Source: Cellulosimicrobium terreum (lineage in GTDB: Bacteria; Actinomycetota; Actinomycetes; Actinomycetales; Cellulomonadaceae). Taken from it: DNA of 64,000 nt. The stretch is from assembly GCA_014803435.1 (NCBI GenBank), contig JACYFD010000005.1:434001-498000 (forward strand), written 5' to 3'. How positions within the stretch are numbered: position 1 is the stretch's first letter; the number at the start of each line of letters is the position of its first letter. Both the position numbers and the translations under genes were made by a program. The notes under the pieces were generated by a model. It was not told the DNA's origin. It searched no databases and saw only the letters and a program-made list of their open reading frames with translations. Shown here one piece after another: positions 45,876 to 56,473 of this stretch.

Positions 45876-46508
45876 GGGGACGTCGAGCGACAGCCGGTCG
45901 TCGGGCACGAGCGCGCGGGCCACCTCGGTGGTCATGCGGCGCATGTGGTGACGACGGCAGAGCACCTCGTAGGCGACGTCCGCGTCGGGGCCGACGTCTC
46001 CCACGACGACCTGCTCGCCCTCGACGACCATCCGCCCGCCCACGGTGCGCGCGTTGTGGGTCGCGCGTGCGCCGCACCAGCACAGGGACTGCACAGGGAG
46101 CACCTCGACGCGGTCCGCGAGCTCGATGAAGCGCATCGAGCCCGGGAACAGCCGGGTGCGGAAGTCCGCGGTGATCCCGAACGCGAACACGTCGATCTCC
46201 GCCTCGTCGACGAGCCGCGCGAGCTGCTCGACCTGCGCGGGCGAGTAGAACTGCGCCTCGTCGCACACCAGGTAGTCGACCGGCTCGTCCTCACGCATGA
46301 CGCGTTCCCAGAAGTCGGTGTCGTCGGCGACCTCGCACGCGGCGACCTCGAGCCCGAGCCGCGAGGAGAGCCGGTGGGTCCCCGCGCGGTCGTCGCGCGA
46401 GAAGATCAGTCCGCGGCGACCCCGGGCCGCGTGGTTGTGGTCGAGCTGCAGGGCGAGGGTCGACTTGCCGCAGTCCATCGTGCCGGAGAAGAAGACGAGC
46501 TCGGCCAC
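45870..46508 (-). CDS. tdk: Thymidine kinase (type II)
   Basis: A 212-residue TK1-type enzyme making dTMP in salvage. The P-loop GTMDCGKST is at 9-17, DEAQFY near 84-89, and the lasso contains FELAD-like FIELADRVEVLP. The structural zinc site is built from CWCGARATHNAR near 143 and CRRHH near 184. GTG 46508 follows AAGGAGGAA. It probably shares a transcript with the downstream-oriented minus-strand genes 46541-48291. Confidence 0.95.
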   Translation of the reverse strand: MAELVFFSGTMDCGKSTLALQLDHNHAARGRRGLIFSRDDRAGTHRLSSRLGLEVAACEVADDTDFWERVMREDEPVDYLVCDEAQFYSPAQVEQLARLVDEAEIDVFAFGITADFRTRLFPGSMRFIELADRVEVLPVQSLCWCGARATHNARTVGGRMVVEGEQVVVGDVGPDADVAYEVLCRRHHMRRMTTEVARALVPDDRLSLDVPG

Positions 46509-46540
46509 GGTTCCTCCTTGTCGTTCGTCTGTCGGGCGAC

Positions 46541-47701
46541 TCAGTGGTGGACGAGGAGCGGGACGCGCATCTCGGTCTCGGTGAGCGAGCCGTGCACGCC
46601 CACGAGCCCGAGCGATGCCGGGGTCTGGGTCTGCGAGTCCACGACGGTCGCGCGCCCGCGCATCGCGACGACCACGTCACCGGTGGCGGCGACGGCGCCG
46701 GGACGCGGGTCAGGACCGAGCAGACCGCGCGCGAGCAGGTCGTCACGCTCGAGCACGAGCGCATGCTCCCTGAGGACGTCGCGCCAGCGGGCGGCGACGT
46801 CGCCCGTCCTGCCCGGCTCGGTGTAGACGTGCACGGCCCGCGGCTCGCCACCGACCAGCCGGACGTCCCGGGCCAGGGTGGCGTCCGTCGTGGCGTCCCA
46901 GCGCAGGGCCGGGTCGACGTCGACCATGCCGTGGTCCGCGGTGACGAGCAGGAGCGTGCCGCGGGGCAGGGACCGCGCGAGCCGCGCGAGCTCGCCGTCC
47001 GCGGCCTCGAGGGCGTCCCCCCACTGCCACGACCCGCAGCCGTGGTGGTGGCCCACCTTGTCCACGTCCGCCCAGTACAGGTAGACCAGGCCCGGCCGTG
47101 CCAGCGCGCGGACGGCCGCGTCGACACGCTGCGCGAGCGACTCCGCAGCCCGGTAGGTCGCGCCCCGCAGCGCGGCGAGCGTCATGCCGGACCCGGCGAA
47201 CCGAGCCGGGCCGGTCGAGCAGACCGCGACGCCCGCACCGGCAGCGACCTCGAGCAGCGGCGGCTCGAGCTGCAGCTCCTGGGGCGGCGGCGCCCCGTCC
47301 CACGAGACCATGTTGGCGAGCCCGCCGGTGTCGGGGTTGCGCTGGGTGTACCCGAGCATCGACGTGCGCCCTGGCGCGGTGCCGGTGCCGAACGCACCGA
47401 TCGCGGCCGCCGTCGTGCTCGGGAACGTCGACGTGAGGCCGCGCGCCTCGGGGAGCAGGGACCGCAGGAACGGTGCGTGCCCGGAGCGCTCGGCCAGGTT
47501 GCGGTGGCCGAGCCCGTCGACGAGCACGACGCACACGCGCTCGGCGTGCGGCAGCCCGAGCGCGCTCCGCGCCACCTCGCTCCGCTGGCGCGTGGCGGTG
47601 GACACGTCGACGCCCAGGGCGCCGAGGGCGCCGGGCAGGACGGCGGCGAGGCCGCCGGTCCCGTGGTCGGGGGCGAGGAGCCCTGCGGGGAGCGCGTTCA
47701 C
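46541..47701 (-). CDS. Alkaline phosphatase-superfamily phosphodiesterase/pyrophosphatase
   Basis: A 386-residue NPP-like enzyme. Metal ligands and nucleophile are visible: VVLVDGLGHRNL near 72 (Asp), TSTFPSTTAAA near 105 (nucleophile Thr), YWADVDKVGHHHG near 224 and VTADHGMVD near 266. No signal peptide is present, so it is cytoplasmic. Such proteins hydrolyse nucleotide or phospholipid diesters; substrate unknown. GTG 47701 overlaps the DUF5998 stop by 4 nt (GTGA). Confidence 0.85.
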   Translation of the reverse strand: MNALPAGLLAPDHGTGGLAAVLPGALGALGVDVSTATRQRSEVARSALGLPHAERVCVVLVDGLGHRNLAERSGHAPFLRSLLPEARGLTSTFPSTTAAAIGAFGTGTAPGRTSMLGYTQRNPDTGGLANMVSWDGAPPPQELQLEPPLLEVAAGAGVAVCSTGPARFAGSGMTLAALRGATYRAAESLAQRVDAAVRALARPGLVYLYWADVDKVGHHHGCGSWQWGDALEAADGELARLARSLPRGTLLLVTADHGMVDVDPALRWDATTDATLARDVRLVGGEPRAVHVYTEPGRTGDVAARWRDVLREHALVLERDDLLARGLLGPDPRPGAVAATGDVVVAMRGRATVVDSQTQTPASLGLVGVHGSLTETEMRVPLLVHH

Positions 47702-48291
47702 CTCGGAGTGCGGTATGCGGTCGCTCGGGAGAGCGCGCGGGCGAAGTCGACGGCGGCGCGCACGGCGGCGCTCCCCTCGGCCTCCGCGCTGACGCGCACC
47801 ACGACGTCGTCGGGCGTGATCTGCCCCGTCAGCCCGTGGTCGGCGTCGCACGACGGATCCGGGCACTGGGCGGGCTCGAGGTCGACGCGCGACACCGCGC
47901 CCCAGCCGAGCGCCAGCGTCACCTCGAGCGGCGGCGTGCCGGCGTGGTACGACTGCGGCTCGGCGACGACATGGGTGAGGGAGACGGACCGCACCTCGGC
48001 CAGCGGGACCGACTCGGTCGTGGCCGCGGCCGAGGCAGAGGGGTTCTCGCTGTCCGCCGGGTGGTCGTCGACGTGCGACGTCACGAGCCGGCTCGGGGTG
48101 AGCACGAGGACGGTGAGGTGTCGGCGCACCTCGGACGCGTCGAACGTCGTCTCCGGCAGGACGAGGTGGGAGACGATCTCCTCGCCGGCGACAGCGACGT
48201 CGAGGACGTCCGCGACGAGCTCGGGGTAGTACCCCGCGCGATGGAGCTGGGCGGTCAGGTCGGTCCAGGCGTCGGGGGCTGCAGAGGGCAC
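47698..48291 (-). CDS. DUF5998 family protein
   Basis: A 197-residue soluble protein with the actinobacterial DUF5998 pattern: LHRAGYYPELVADVLDVAVAGE, LTVLVLTPSRLVTSHVDDH and ALGWGAVSRVDLEPAQCPDPSCDADHG near 140, where two Cys and one His may bind metal. It is coupled to the downstream phosphodiesterase by a 4-nt overlap. Function unknown. GTG 48291 is the likely start. Confidence 0.83.
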   Translation of the reverse strand: MPSAAPDAWTDLTAQLHRAGYYPELVADVLDVAVAGEEIVSHLVLPETTFDASEVRRHLTVLVLTPSRLVTSHVDDHPADSENPSASAAATTESVPLAEVRSVSLTHVVAEPQSYHAGTPPLEVTLALGWGAVSRVDLEPAQCPDPSCDADHGLTGQITPDDVVVRVSAEAEGSAAVRAAVDFARALSRATAYRTPR

Positions 48292-48338
48292 CCGCGCATT
48301 CTCCCACCTGCGCGCGGGGTGGGGCCAACGACGACCGG

Positions 48339-51137
48339 TCATCCCGGCAGCGCGCGCCGCAGCGCGTCCGCGCGCTGGGCGTCGGCGAGGCGGACGCGCG
48401 CGCTGAGCACGGTCGCCCGGCGCTCCGACACCACGACCGGGTACAGCTCGAGGCTGCGCACCTCCGGCAGGTCGTCGGCCAGGACCGACACCCGGGCGAG
48501 CACGTCCTCCAGGGCGGCCGTGGCCACGACGGGCGTGCCCATGTACCCGAAGAGCCGCGGGGCGGCCCGGACGGACCTCACCATCGTGGCGACGTCGACG
48601 TCGGTGAGCGGCGGGACAGCGTCGGCGACGTCCGCGAGGAGGTCCACCGCGTCCCCCGCCAGCCCGAAGGAGACGACCGGGCCGAACAGCTGGTCCTCGG
48701 CGGACCGGACCACGCACGCCACACCCGTCTCGACCATCGCCTGCACCTCCAGCGACCCGTCCGCCGACCCGGGCAGCGCCGCCGCGAGCGTGCTGCGCAT
48801 CTGGGCGACGGCGGACCGCAGGTCGGCCTCGTCGGCCAGGCTGAGACGGACCCCGCCGAGGTCCGCGCGGTGGCGCAGCGCCGCGGCCGTGCTCTTGAGC
48901 GCGACGGGCCAGCCCACGTCGCGCGCTGCGGCGACGGCCTCGTCCGCGGTGCGCACGCGGCGAGACGGGTGCACCTGGATCCCGTAGCAGCCGAGCAGCT
49001 GGGCGACCGCCTCGGGCCCGAGCTCGACCTCGACGGCGTCGTCCGCCTCGGCGAGCGCGCGCGCCACGAGCGCGCGCGCGGCCCGTGTCGACCGGGCGTC
49101 CACGCCCGTCGGCGCGACCGTCGTGCCGTGGTCGGCCTCGCGCCACCGTGCGTACTGCACGACGGCGCCGAGCGCGGCGACCGCGTCCTCGGGCGTGGAG
49201 TACGCCGGGACGTGCCGCACGGGGGCGTCCCGGTCGTCCTGGTCGTGCGGGTCGGGGGCCGCGAGCTCCGCCGTGATGCCGTGCAGCCCGAGCATGCTCG
49301 CGACGGTCGTGCGACCGGTGCGGGCGGCCGCGCCGGCGATCGCCTCGGAGACCTCGGCACGACGCGGGCGGGCGACCGGCACCTGGACCGCCACGACCAC
49401 GTCGCACGCGTCCGGCTCGTACAGCGCGCCGACGGCGGTGCCGATCTGCTCGTGCGTCGCGTCCTCCGGCAGGAAGTCCGAGCGGGCCACGACGAGTCCC
49501 GCGGAGGCGACGGCCTCGGCGACGAGCGCGGCGAGCGACGCGGAGCTCGCGAGGATCCCCACCCGTCGTCCCGTCGGCAGCGGCTGGTGCGCGAGCAGCT
49601 GGGCGATGTCGATCATGTGGTGGGTGTTCTCGGCACGGATGACGCCCGACTGGCGCAGCATCTCCTCGAGCGTGCGGCGCGGGGCGCGGGTCGAGCGCAC
49701 CGCGTGGCCGGGAGGGACGACGTGGCCGCTGCGTCCGGCCGTGACGACCACGACCGGCTTGACGGACGCGAGCCGCCGCGCGATGCGCGAGAACTTGCGA
49801 GGATTGCCGATCGACTCGAGGTACAGGCAGACGACCTGCGTGGACGGGTCCTCCTGCCAGTACTGCATGAGGTCGTTGCCGGACACGTCGGCGCGGTGCC
49901 CGGCGGACAGGAACGACGAGACGCCAAGCCCGCGTCGCGTCGTCGTCGCGAGCAGCGTGACCGCCATGGGGGCGGACTGGCTGAAGAGGCCGACGACGCC
50001 GGGCAGGGGGACGTCGTCGGCGAGCGTGGCGGCGAGCGCCGGCCGGGCGGGGTCGGTCCCGCGCCGGAGGAGGCCGTAGCTCGCCGGGCCGACCACGCGG
50101 AGCCCGGCGGTGTGCGCGGCGCGCAGGAGCTCGCGCCGCAGCGCGAGCCCGTCGGGCCCGGTCTCGGCGTAGCCGGCGGACAGCACGACGACGCCCCGCA
50201 CGGCGAGCCGGGCGAGGTGGCGGACCGCGTCGATGGCCTCGCGCGGCGCGAGCGCCACGACCGCCAGGTCGACGGGTCCTGGCACCTCGGCCAGGTTCGC
50301 GTGCGCACGGACGTGGTCCGCGCCGTCGGGCACCGCGTCCGTGTCGAGGCCCGTGACGTGCACGACCGCGCAGCTCGAGCGGGCGAGCGCCACGAGCGCG
50401 CGGCGGGCGAGCACGTGGTCGATCCCCGCGACGTGCCCGGCGCCAGGTCCGACGAGCACGACGCTCGACGCCCCGAGGAGACCCTGCATGCTGCGTGCCT
50501 CGGCCCGGTGCTCGCGGTCCGCCATGACGGCGCGCGACCGCTCCGTCGGGTCGAGGTCGACGCTCACGAGGACGAACCCGTCGTCCATGTGCTGCTGCAC
50601 GCGGTACCCCGCCTCCCGGAAGACGCCGAGCATCCTGCCGTTCTGCGGGAGCACCTCGGCCGTGAACCGCCGCACGCCGCGCTCGCGCGCAGCGGCGGCG
50701 ACGTGCTCGAGGAGCACGGACCCGAGGCCCCGCCCCTGCGCCGAGTCGGCGATGTTGAACGCGACCTCGGCCTCGTGCGCCGAGGTCCGGTCGAAGCGTG
50801 CGACGCCGACGATGTCCTCGTCCCCGTCGTCGGGCTCGTCCGGGTCGTGCACCCCCTCGTCCGCGCCGCGGGGGCGGACGGCGACGATCGCGACGCGGTC
50901 GTGGTGGTCGACGCGGGTGAACCGCTCCAGGTCCCGGGCCGAGAGGCGCTCCATCGGCGCAAAGAAGCGCAGGTACGTGGAACGTTCGGACTGCGCGACG
51001 TGGAAGCGCTGGAGCGCGTCGGCGTCGTCCGGGCGGATGGGCCGGACGTGGGTGGTGCTGCCGTCGCGCAGGACGACGTCCGCCTCCCACTCGACGGGGT
51101 AGTCCCCCGCGGCCTGCGTCCGGGCGTCCTCGCTCAC
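48339..51137 (-). CDS. GNAT - acyl-CoA synthetase (NDP-forming)-like protein, probable protein lysine acetyltransferase
   Basis: A 932-residue multidomain protein. An N-terminal GNAT domain (about 20-195) has the acetyl-CoA loop [14 protein letters not shown] CoA-binding and succinyl-CoA-ligase-like region (about 215-640) includes [14 protein letters not shown], and a C-terminal ATP-grasp domain (about 700-932) includes [13 protein letters not shown]. This is the layout of Pat-type lysine acetyltransferases with the GNAT domain first. The SHTG phosphohistidine signature of true ADP-forming synthetases is not recognisable, favouring acetyltransferase. Targets probably include acetyl-CoA synthetase. 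GTG 51137 has TAGCCT six bases upstream. Confidence 0.85.
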   Translation of the reverse strand: MSEDARTQAAGDYPVEWEADVVLRDGSTTHVRPIRPDDADALQRFHVAQSERSTYLRFFAPMERLSARDLERFTRVDHHDRVAIVAVRPRGADEGVHDPDEPDDGDEDIVGVARFDRTSAHEAEVAFNIADSAQGRGLGSVLLEHVAAAARERGVRRFTAEVLPQNGRMLGVFREAGYRVQQHMDDGFVLVSVDLDPTERSRAVMADREHRAEARSMQGLLGASSVVLVGPGAGHVAGIDHVLARRALVALARSSCAVVHVTGLDTDAVPDGADHVRAHANLAEVPGPVDLAVVALAPREAIDAVRHLARLAVRGVVVLSAGYAETGPDGLALRRELLRAAHTAGLRVVGPASYGLLRRGTDPARPALAATLADDVPLPGVVGLFSQSAPMAVTLLATTTRRGLGVSSFLSAGHRADVSGNDLMQYWQEDPSTQVVCLYLESIGNPRKFSRIARRLASVKPVVVVTAGRSGHVVPPGHAVRSTRAPRRTLEEMLRQSGVIRAENTHHMIDIAQLLAHQPLPTGRRVGILASSASLAALVAEAVASAGLVVARSDFLPEDATHEQIGTAVGALYEPDACDVVVAVQVPVARPRRAEVSEAIAGAAARTGRTTVASMLGLHGITAELAAPDPHDQDDRDAPVRHVPAYSTPEDAVAALGAVVQYARWREADHGTTVAPTGVDARSTRAARALVARALAEADDAVEVELGPEAVAQLLGCYGIQVHPSRRVRTADEAVAAARDVGWPVALKSTAAALRHRADLGGVRLSLADEADLRSAVAQMRSTLAAALPGSADGSLEVQAMVETGVACVVRSAEDQLFGPVVSFGLAGDAVDLLADVADAVPPLTDVDVATMVRSVRAAPRLFGYMGTPVVATAALEDVLARVSVLADDLPEVRSLELYPVVVSERRATVLSARVRLADAQRADALRRALPG

Positions 51138-51143
51138 TCCCCC

Positions 51144-51149
51144 AGGCTA
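51144..51149 (-). promoter_or_regulatory. -10 hexamer TAGCCT (GNAT-ACS gene)
   Basis: On the minus strand TAGCCT ends 6 nt before GTG 51137; leaderless-type start. Confidence 0.5.
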
Positions 51150-51236
51150 TGCGGTGGGTCCGACGGTGCGCCTGCGCCACCCCGCGCCCGCCAGGACGGA
51201 CAATGGCCTGCGGGACGCCATGTCGTACGCGTCGGC

Positions 51237-51242
51237 TACCCT
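51237..51242 (+). promoter_or_regulatory. -10 hexamer TACCCT (parC)
   Basis: TACCCT ends 8 nt before an in-frame GTG at 51251 and 80 nt before the preferred ATG 51323. Confidence 0.4.
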
Positions 51243-51322
51243 CGCGTGCGGTGGCCGACCTGCACGAGCAGACGCCGCCCGAGATCAGCTGCACCCCCCG
51301 ACCGGCAGGAGCCCGCACGACC

Positions 51323-53773
51323 ATGGCGCGCAAGCCCTCGACCCCCTCGCTGGACCCGGCCGAGGTGAACGAGACCATCGTCGACGTCGACGTGACCACG
51401 GAGATGGAGACGTCGTTCCTCGAGTACGCCTACTCCGTCATCTACTCGCGCGCGCTGCCGGACGCCCGGGACGGTCTCAAGCCGGTGCAGCGCCGGATCC
51501 TGTACATGATGGCCGACATGGGGCTGCGGCCCGACCGCGCGCACGTGAAGTCCGCGCGGGTCGTCGGCGAGGTCATGGGCAAGCTCCACCCGCACGGCGA
51601 CAGCGCGATCTACGACGCGCTCGTGCGCCTCTCCCAGGACTTCTCGCTCCGCCTGCCGATGGTCGACGGGCACGGCAACTTCGGCACGCTCGACGACGGC
51701 CCGGCCGCCTCCCGGTACACCGAGGCACGTCTCGCACCACCGGCGCTCGCGATGACGACGAACCTCGACGAGGACGTCGTCGACTTCGTGCCGAACTACG
51801 ACAACAAGCTCAGCCAGCCCGAGGTGCTGCCCGCGGCGATCCCCAACCTGCTGGTCAACGGCGCGTCGGGCATCGCGGTGGGTATGGCGACCAACATGGC
51901 GCCGCACAACCTCGTCGAGGTGATCGCAGCGGCACGCCACCTCGTGGCCCACCCGGACGCGGACCTCGACGCGATCGGGCGGTTCGTCCCCGGTCCGGAC
52001 CTGCCGACGGGCGGGAAGATCGTGGGGCTCGACGGCGTCCGGGACGCCTACCGGACGGGTCGCGGGTCGTTCCGCACGCGCGCGACGGCGCGGGTCGAGG
52101 ACGTCACGCCGCGGCGCAAGGGCATCGTCATCACCGAGCTGCCGTACCTGGTGGGCCCGGAGAAGGTGATCGAGAAGATCGCCGAGGGCGTCAAGGCGAA
52201 GAAGATCCAGGGCGTGTCCGCCGCGACGGACCTCACGGACCGCGCGCACGGCCTGCGGATCGTGGTCGAGATCAAGACCGGGTTCAACCCGGAGGCGGTG
52301 CTGGAGCAGCTGTACAAGCACACGCCGCTCGAGGACTCGTTCGGCATGAACAACGTCGCGCTGGTCGACGGCCAGCCCCGCACGCTCGGACTGCTCGAGC
52401 TGCTGCGCGTGTGGGTGGACCACCGCATCGACGTGGTGCGCCGGCGCTCCGCGTTCCGCCTGCGCAAGCGGACCGAGCGCCTGCACCTCGTGGACGGCCT
52501 CCTCGTCGCGATCGTCGACATCGACGAGGTCATCCAGGTCATCCGCACGTCGGACGACACGGGCATCGCGCGCACGCGCCTGCAGGACGTGTTCGACCTG
52601 TCGCAGCCGCAGGCGGACTACATCCTCGAGCTGCAGCTGCGGCGCCTGACGAAGTTCTCGCGCATCGAGCTCGAGAAGGAGCAGGAGCAGCTGCGCGCGG
52701 AGATCGCCGCGCTGCAGGAGATCCTCGGCGACGACGTTCGGCTGCGGAAGGTCGTCTCCGACGAGATGGCCGACGCCGCGACGACGTACGGCACCCCGCG
52801 GCGCACGGTTCTCCTCGAGTCCGCGGGCCAGACGGCGACGACCTCCGCGGCCGTCCCGCTCGAGGTCGCGGACACCCCGTGCTGGGTCCTGTTCTCGGCG
52901 ACGGGCCTGCTCGCGCGCACGAGCGACGAGACCGAGCCTGCTCGCTCGGGGTCGCGGTCCGCGCACGACGTGCTGCGTGGGCGCGTGCGCACGACGGCGC
53001 GCGGCGACGTGGGCCTCGTCACCGACCGGGGTCGCATGGTGCGGGTGTCCGTGCTGGACCTGCCCGCGCTGCCGCCCACCGACGGCGCGCCGAGCCTGTC
53101 GGGCGGCGTCCCGCTCGCGGAGGTCGTCGGGCTCGAGCCTGGCGAGCAGGCCGTGACGATCACCTCGCTGGCCCCGGACGCTCCCCCGCTCGCGCTCGGG
53201 ACCGCACAGGGCGTGGTCAAGCGCCTGGCGCCGGGCGACGTGCCAGGCAACCGCGACGCGTGGGAGGTCATCGCCCTCAAGGACGGCGACGTCGTGGTCG
53301 GTGCGGCGCCCGCGACCGACGACGACGAGCTGGTCCTCGTCAGCTCCGACGCCTCGCTGCTGCACTTCGACGCCGCTGCGGTGCGCCCCCAGGGTCGTGC
53401 GGCCGGTGGCATGGCCGGCATCCGCCTGGCGGCCGGTCAGCGGGTCGCGTTCTTCGGTGTCGTCCCGGCCGACGTCCGCGACCTCACCGTCGTGGTGACC
53501 GTGTCAGGATCGTCCGACGCGTTGGCCGGCACCCAGACGGGCGCCGCGAAGGTCACGCCGTACGAGCTCTACCCCGTCAAGGGGCGGGCCACGGGCGGGG
53601 TCCGTGCGCACCGGTTCCTCAAGGGCGAGGACGCGCTGATCCTCGCCTGGGTCGGTCGGGGTCCCGCGCGCGCCACGGGCGCGGGCGGTCAGGTCGCCGA
53701 CCTGCCGGACGTCGACCAGCGACGCGACGGCTCGGGAACCCCGCTGGCCGCTCCCGTCAGCGCGGTCGGATGA
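51323..53773 (+). CDS. parC: DNA topoisomerase IV subunit A / second GyrA-type subunit
   Basis: An 816-residue type IIA topoisomerase A subunit. The quinolone-resistance region [19 protein letters not shown] follows GEVMGKLH; the catalytic tyrosine is Tyr132 in [10 protein letters not shown] coiled-coil tower (about 400-490) precedes a beta-pinwheel C-terminal domain. The GyrA-box QRRGGKG is missing, with a degenerate [11 protein letters not shown] instead, which favours ParC over GyrA; the parE partner is not in the window. ATG 51323 has AGGAG eleven bases upstream; GTG 51251 would add 24 residues. Confidence 0.9.
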   Translation: MARKPSTPSLDPAEVNETIVDVDVTTEMETSFLEYAYSVIYSRALPDARDGLKPVQRRILYMMADMGLRPDRAHVKSARVVGEVMGKLHPHGDSAIYDALVRLSQDFSLRLPMVDGHGNFGTLDDGPAASRYTEARLAPPALAMTTNLDEDVVDFVPNYDNKLSQPEVLPAAIPNLLVNGASGIAVGMATNMAPHNLVEVIAAARHLVAHPDADLDAIGRFVPGPDLPTGGKIVGLDGVRDAYRTGRGSFRTRATARVEDVTPRRKGIVITELPYLVGPEKVIEKIAEGVKAKKIQGVSAATDLTDRAHGLRIVVEIKTGFNPEAVLEQLYKHTPLEDSFGMNNVALVDGQPRTLGLLELLRVWVDHRIDVVRRRSAFRLRKRTERLHLVDGLLVAIVDIDEVIQVIRTSDDTGIARTRLQDVFDLSQPQADYILELQLRRLTKFSRIELEKEQEQLRAEIAALQEILGDDVRLRKVVSDEMADAATTYGTPRRTVLLESAGQTATTSAAVPLEVADTPCWVLFSATGLLARTSDETEPARSGSRSAHDVLRGRVRTTARGDVGLVTDRGRMVRVSVLDLPALPPTDGAPSLSGGVPLAEVVGLEPGEQAVTITSLAPDAPPLALGTAQGVVKRLAPGDVPGNRDAWEVIALKDGDVVVGAAPATDDDELVLVSSDASLLHFDAAAVRPQGRAAGGMAGIRLAAGQRVAFFGVVPADVRDLTVVVTVSGSSDALAGTQTGAAKVTPYELYPVKGRATGGVRAHRFLKGEDALILAWVGRGPARATGAGGQVADLPDVDQRRDGSGTPLAAPVSAVG

Positions 53774-54297
53774 GGGGACGCTCCCCTGACGACCTGGTCC
53801 ACGCGTGGGAGCTCGAGCTCGCGACGACAGGTCGCGTGCAGGTCGCCGCGTCGAGGGGACGCATCGCGCTGCTCCTCACCGGCGCGGTCGCCTTCGTGGC
53901 CATCGGCACGTGGATGCTCGGCGACGGCCTGGGTGCGAGGATCATCGGCATCGTCGCGATCGCCTTCTTCGGTACGTGCCTGGTCATCCTGGCGGTGCGC
54001 CTCGTCCGGCCGGAGGTCCTGACCGTCACGCGCGACGGCCTGTCGTCAGGGCGCACCCGCCTCGGGTGGGGCGAGGTCGCGGTGGTCGGCATGTACGTCA
54101 TGCACCGCAACCGGATCCTGGTCCTGGTCCTCGCCCCGCAGGCGGCGGTCGGTCGGGAGGGATTCTCCGCACCAGTGGGACGCATGGCCGCGCTCACGCG
54201 CCTGATCCCCGAGCCGCACGTCGCACTCCGCGGTCCCTACGCGGACGTCCCGACGCTGGTCACGTGGCTCGAGAGCGTCCGCCGTCGGGCGGTGTGA
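53770..54297 (+). CDS. STM3941-like membrane protein
   Basis: A 175-residue protein with two close transmembrane segments (about 33-52 and 57-76), a short hairpin, and then a PH-like beta domain ([27 protein letters not shown]). The layout resembles the STM3941/YcxB-type bacterial PH proteins. Function unknown. ATG 53770 overlaps the parC stop (ATGA). The 3' end overlaps the convergent lysoplasmalogenase gene by 38 nt. Confidence 0.75.
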   Translation: MRGRSPDDLVHAWELELATTGRVQVAASRGRIALLLTGAVAFVAIGTWMLGDGLGARIIGIVAIAFFGTCLVILAVRLVRPEVLTVTRDGLSSGRTRLGWGEVAVVGMYVMHRNRILVLVLAPQAAVGREGFSAPVGRMAALTRLIPEPHVALRGPYADVPTLVTWLESVRRRAV

Positions 54298-54973
54298 CGC
54301 CGACCTCGGTCGCCGCACCAGCCGCCTCGCGGACGCCGTCGCGACGTGCGACGCCCAGGACGAGCAGCGCCTGACCGACCACGTAGGTGAGCATGACCCA
54401 GAACCCCTGGCCGGGCACGTCGTACCAGGGCGCGAACGCATCGAGGGCGATGAGGGCGTCGGAGACGAGGAACACCGCACCGCCCACCGCCGCCCACCGG
54501 CCGACGCCCGTCGCCGTCACGGCCATCGCGACGAGGCACGCGCCGTAGACCAGCACGGGAGCCAGCAGCGCTCCCGCGCCCGGCGCGCACGCGACGACGA
54601 GCCCCACGAGGACGACGACGTACGGGGCAAGAGCGAGCGGTCGGCGCAGCACGGAGTCCGCCCGGTACGGCCAGAAGGCGAGCGTGTACGTCACCTGTGC
54701 GCACAGGAAGAACCCGACCATGACGAGGAACGCGGCGTCTGGGCCCGCGAGTCGCGGCGCAGTGTCCCCCAGCCAGGAGAACCCGAGCGCGAGCAGCGTG
54801 AGACGAACCAGCAGGGACCGTCGAGGCCGCCCCCGCGTCGCGAGCCACAGGCACGCCGCGAGCGCCGGCATGAGGAGACACTGAGTCACGTCGGCGAGGA
54901 CGCTGAGCCCGGCGAGCTGCGCGCCGAGGTGAGCGACCGTGAGCAGCCCGAGCAGAGCCCATGCGGCGATCAT
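54260..54973 (-). CDS. Lysoplasmalogenase (TMEM86/YhhN family)
   Basis: A 237-residue membrane protein with about eight transmembrane helices. Family motifs: SWLGDTAPRL near 70 and AVFLVSDALIALD near 168, carrying the conserved acidic residues in the membrane. TMEM86-type enzymes cut the vinyl-ether bond of lysoplasmalogens; in aerobic actinobacteria the true substrate may differ. ATG 54973 has GGAGGAG 8 bases upstream. The C-terminal tail is cytoplasmic. Confidence 0.85.
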   Translation of the reverse strand: MIAAWALLGLLTVAHLGAQLAGLSVLADVTQCLLMPALAACLWLATRGRPRRSLLVRLTLLALGFSWLGDTAPRLAGPDAAFLVMVGFFLCAQVTYTLAFWPYRADSVLRRPLALAPYVVVLVGLVVACAPGAGALLAPVLVYGACLVAMAVTATGVGRWAAVGGAVFLVSDALIALDAFAPWYDVPGQGFWVMLTYVVGQALLVLGVARRDGVREAAGAATEVGVTPPDGGRSRAT

Positions 54974-55023
54974 CTCGGGACTCCTCCAGGTCGGTCACCG
55001 GGACCGTCTCCGGCGAGACGACC

Positions 55024-55752
55024 CTACCCGCCGTGCCGTCCGGTCGTGACTCGGTCGCGACGCCGGCGCGCCGAGAGCCCGCCCGTCGCCACGTGCCGGC
55101 CCGACTGGTCCGGGCGGTGCTGCCAGAGCAGCTCGACGCAGCGGTCGAGTCCCACGCGGTAGGCGTCCAGGAGGGCTGCGGGATCCTTGAGCTTCGGTGC
55201 GGACAGGCCGCTGTGCTCCGGTCCGGCGTTCCGTTCCCGGATCGCACGCCGTCGCGCCCCGTCCCCGAGCAGGAGCAGAAAGTACCGCACGGTCAAGAGG
55301 TCCGTCACCGCGTGCCACGCCGCCCGGGGTTCGTCCGACGCGAAGTAGATCGAGAGCCGATTCTCGATGACCTGGCCGTGGGCGCGCATGTCGAGGTACA
55401 CGGCCTCGAGCTGCTCCCGCCGTTCCTTGAGCTCGGGTGCTGTCTGCCGGTCGGCGAGCGGCACGCCGTGGGCGGCACGCCAGAATGCCTGGAGCGCGAG
55501 ATACAGAGTGTTCGCCGTCGATGCCATCTCCTGGGCGAGCGTCTCGCGCAGCGACGCGACCTCCCGTCTCGCCTGGGCCCGTTGCGTGACGAACGTCGCG
55601 ACGCCGAGCGCCAGGGCGGTGGTCAGGACGGGTCCGAGCACGGCGAGCGCGACCGACTGCGGGAAGCTCTGTGCGGCGTCGTCCGCGGCGGCGAGCACGA
55701 GGGACCGCACGTCTGCGACGACCACGACTCCTCCGGATGAAGTGGGGAGCAT
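55024..55752 (-). CDS. Hypothetical single-pass membrane protein
   Basis: About 242 residues. One transmembrane segment (about 35-54, SVALAVLGPVLTTALALG) is followed by a long, charged cytoplasmic region with a coiled-coil-like start (TQRAQARREVASLRETLAQEMAS) and a basic C-terminus (ARRRRDRVTTGRHGG). No known domain recognised. ATG 55752 is preferred; GTG 55812 would overlap the acyltransferase gene by 32 nt and has no Shine-Dalgarno. The C-terminal helical domain has conserved-looking Trp/Tyr but no catalytic motif. Confidence 0.6.
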   Translation of the reverse strand: MLPTSSGGVVVVADVRSLVLAAADDAAQSFPQSVALAVLGPVLTTALALGVATFVTQRAQARREVASLRETLAQEMASTANTLYLALQAFWRAAHGVPLADRQTAPELKERREQLEAVYLDMRAHGQVIENRLSIYFASDEPRAAWHAVTDLLTVRYFLLLLGDGARRRAIRERNAGPEHSGLSAPKLKDPAALLDAYRVGLDRCVELLWQHRPDQSGRHVATGGLSARRRRDRVTTGRHGG

Positions 55753-55780
55753 CTCCACCGTCCACTGTCGCAGTCGTGGG

Positions 55781-56473
55781 TCACCGGGGCCAGGCGTGTC
55801 CAGGAGATTCACCCGGAGCGATCGACGGACGCACGACCGTGTCCATCGCCTCCCGGCAGCGGGCCATGAGCCCGGCGATGTCGGCGGGTGCTGCTCCCCG
55901 AGGGTGCTCGGCTGGCAGGATCCTCAACCGGATCGGCGGCCGGGGGCGCCACCATGGTCGTCGCCCGTAGGTGAAGACCATCGGCACGACCGGCACGCCC
56001 AGACGGCAGGCGTACGCGAACGCGCCGCGCCGGAACGGCCGCAGGGTCGTGTCGTACATGAGCAGCTCGCCCTCGGGGAAGAAGTGGACGCCCTGACCGG
56101 CCCCGACGGTCCGGCGCAGCCGCGCCTCGAACGCCGAGAGCTCGCCGGGCCCTCGGGGCAGCGGGACGGCGAGCAGGTGGCTGACCAGGACGCCGGCCAC
56201 GGGGAGGTGGAAGTTCTCGGGCTGGGAGACGACGGCGGCTCGCCGGCCGCGGAACTGCCCGGCGACCCACGGGCCGTCCAGGTAGTGCACGTGGTTGGCG
56301 ATCGTGACGACGCCGCCGCGCTCGGCCGCGAGGTGCTCGCGCCCCGTGACGCGCAGCCCGTGGACGACGTACCCGTACCCGCGCACGACGGCCATGGCGA
56401 CGTCGAAGAAGACCGCGTCGAACCGGCTCCAGAGCTGCGGCGTCGCAGGCCCGCGCTCGGGGTCAGTGCTCAT
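55781..56473 (-). CDS. Lysophospholipid acyltransferase family protein (PlsC-like)
   Basis: A 230-residue membrane-associated acyltransferase. The catalytic NHX4D motif is NHVHYLDG near 60-67, and the phosphate-binding motif FPEGELLMYD is near 133. The N-terminal helix (FDAVFFDVAMAVVRGYGYVV) anchors it. It overlaps the GT4 gene by 11 nt, so the two likely act in one pathway, for example acylating a glycolipid made by the glycosyltransferase. ATG 56473 is favoured over GTG 56485. Confidence 0.85.
   Translation of the reverse strand: MSTDPERGPATPQLWSRFDAVFFDVAMAVVRGYGYVVHGLRVTGREHLAAERGGVVTIANHVHYLDGPWVAGQFRGRRAAVVSQPENFHLPVAGVLVSHLLAVPLPRGPGELSAFEARLRRTVGAGQGVHFFPEGELLMYDTTLRPFRRGAFAYACRLGVPVVPMVFTYGRRPWWRPRPPIRLRILPAEHPRGAAPADIAGLMARCREAMDTVVRPSIAPGESPGHAWPR

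Noticed and set aside
47698-51399. Minus-strand open frame of more than 1200 codons overlapping the GNAT-ACS gene
   Set aside because: Composition is Arg/Pro/Gly-rich shadow coding; only the 3' part from 48291 is a real protein (DUF5998), and the rest opposes or offsets the recognisable 932-residue gene.
55005-55020. Terminator hairpin CGTCTC/GAGACG after the single-pass membrane protein gene
   Set aside because: Only 6 bp with a 4-nt loop and no flanking support; such short stems are common at this GC content.
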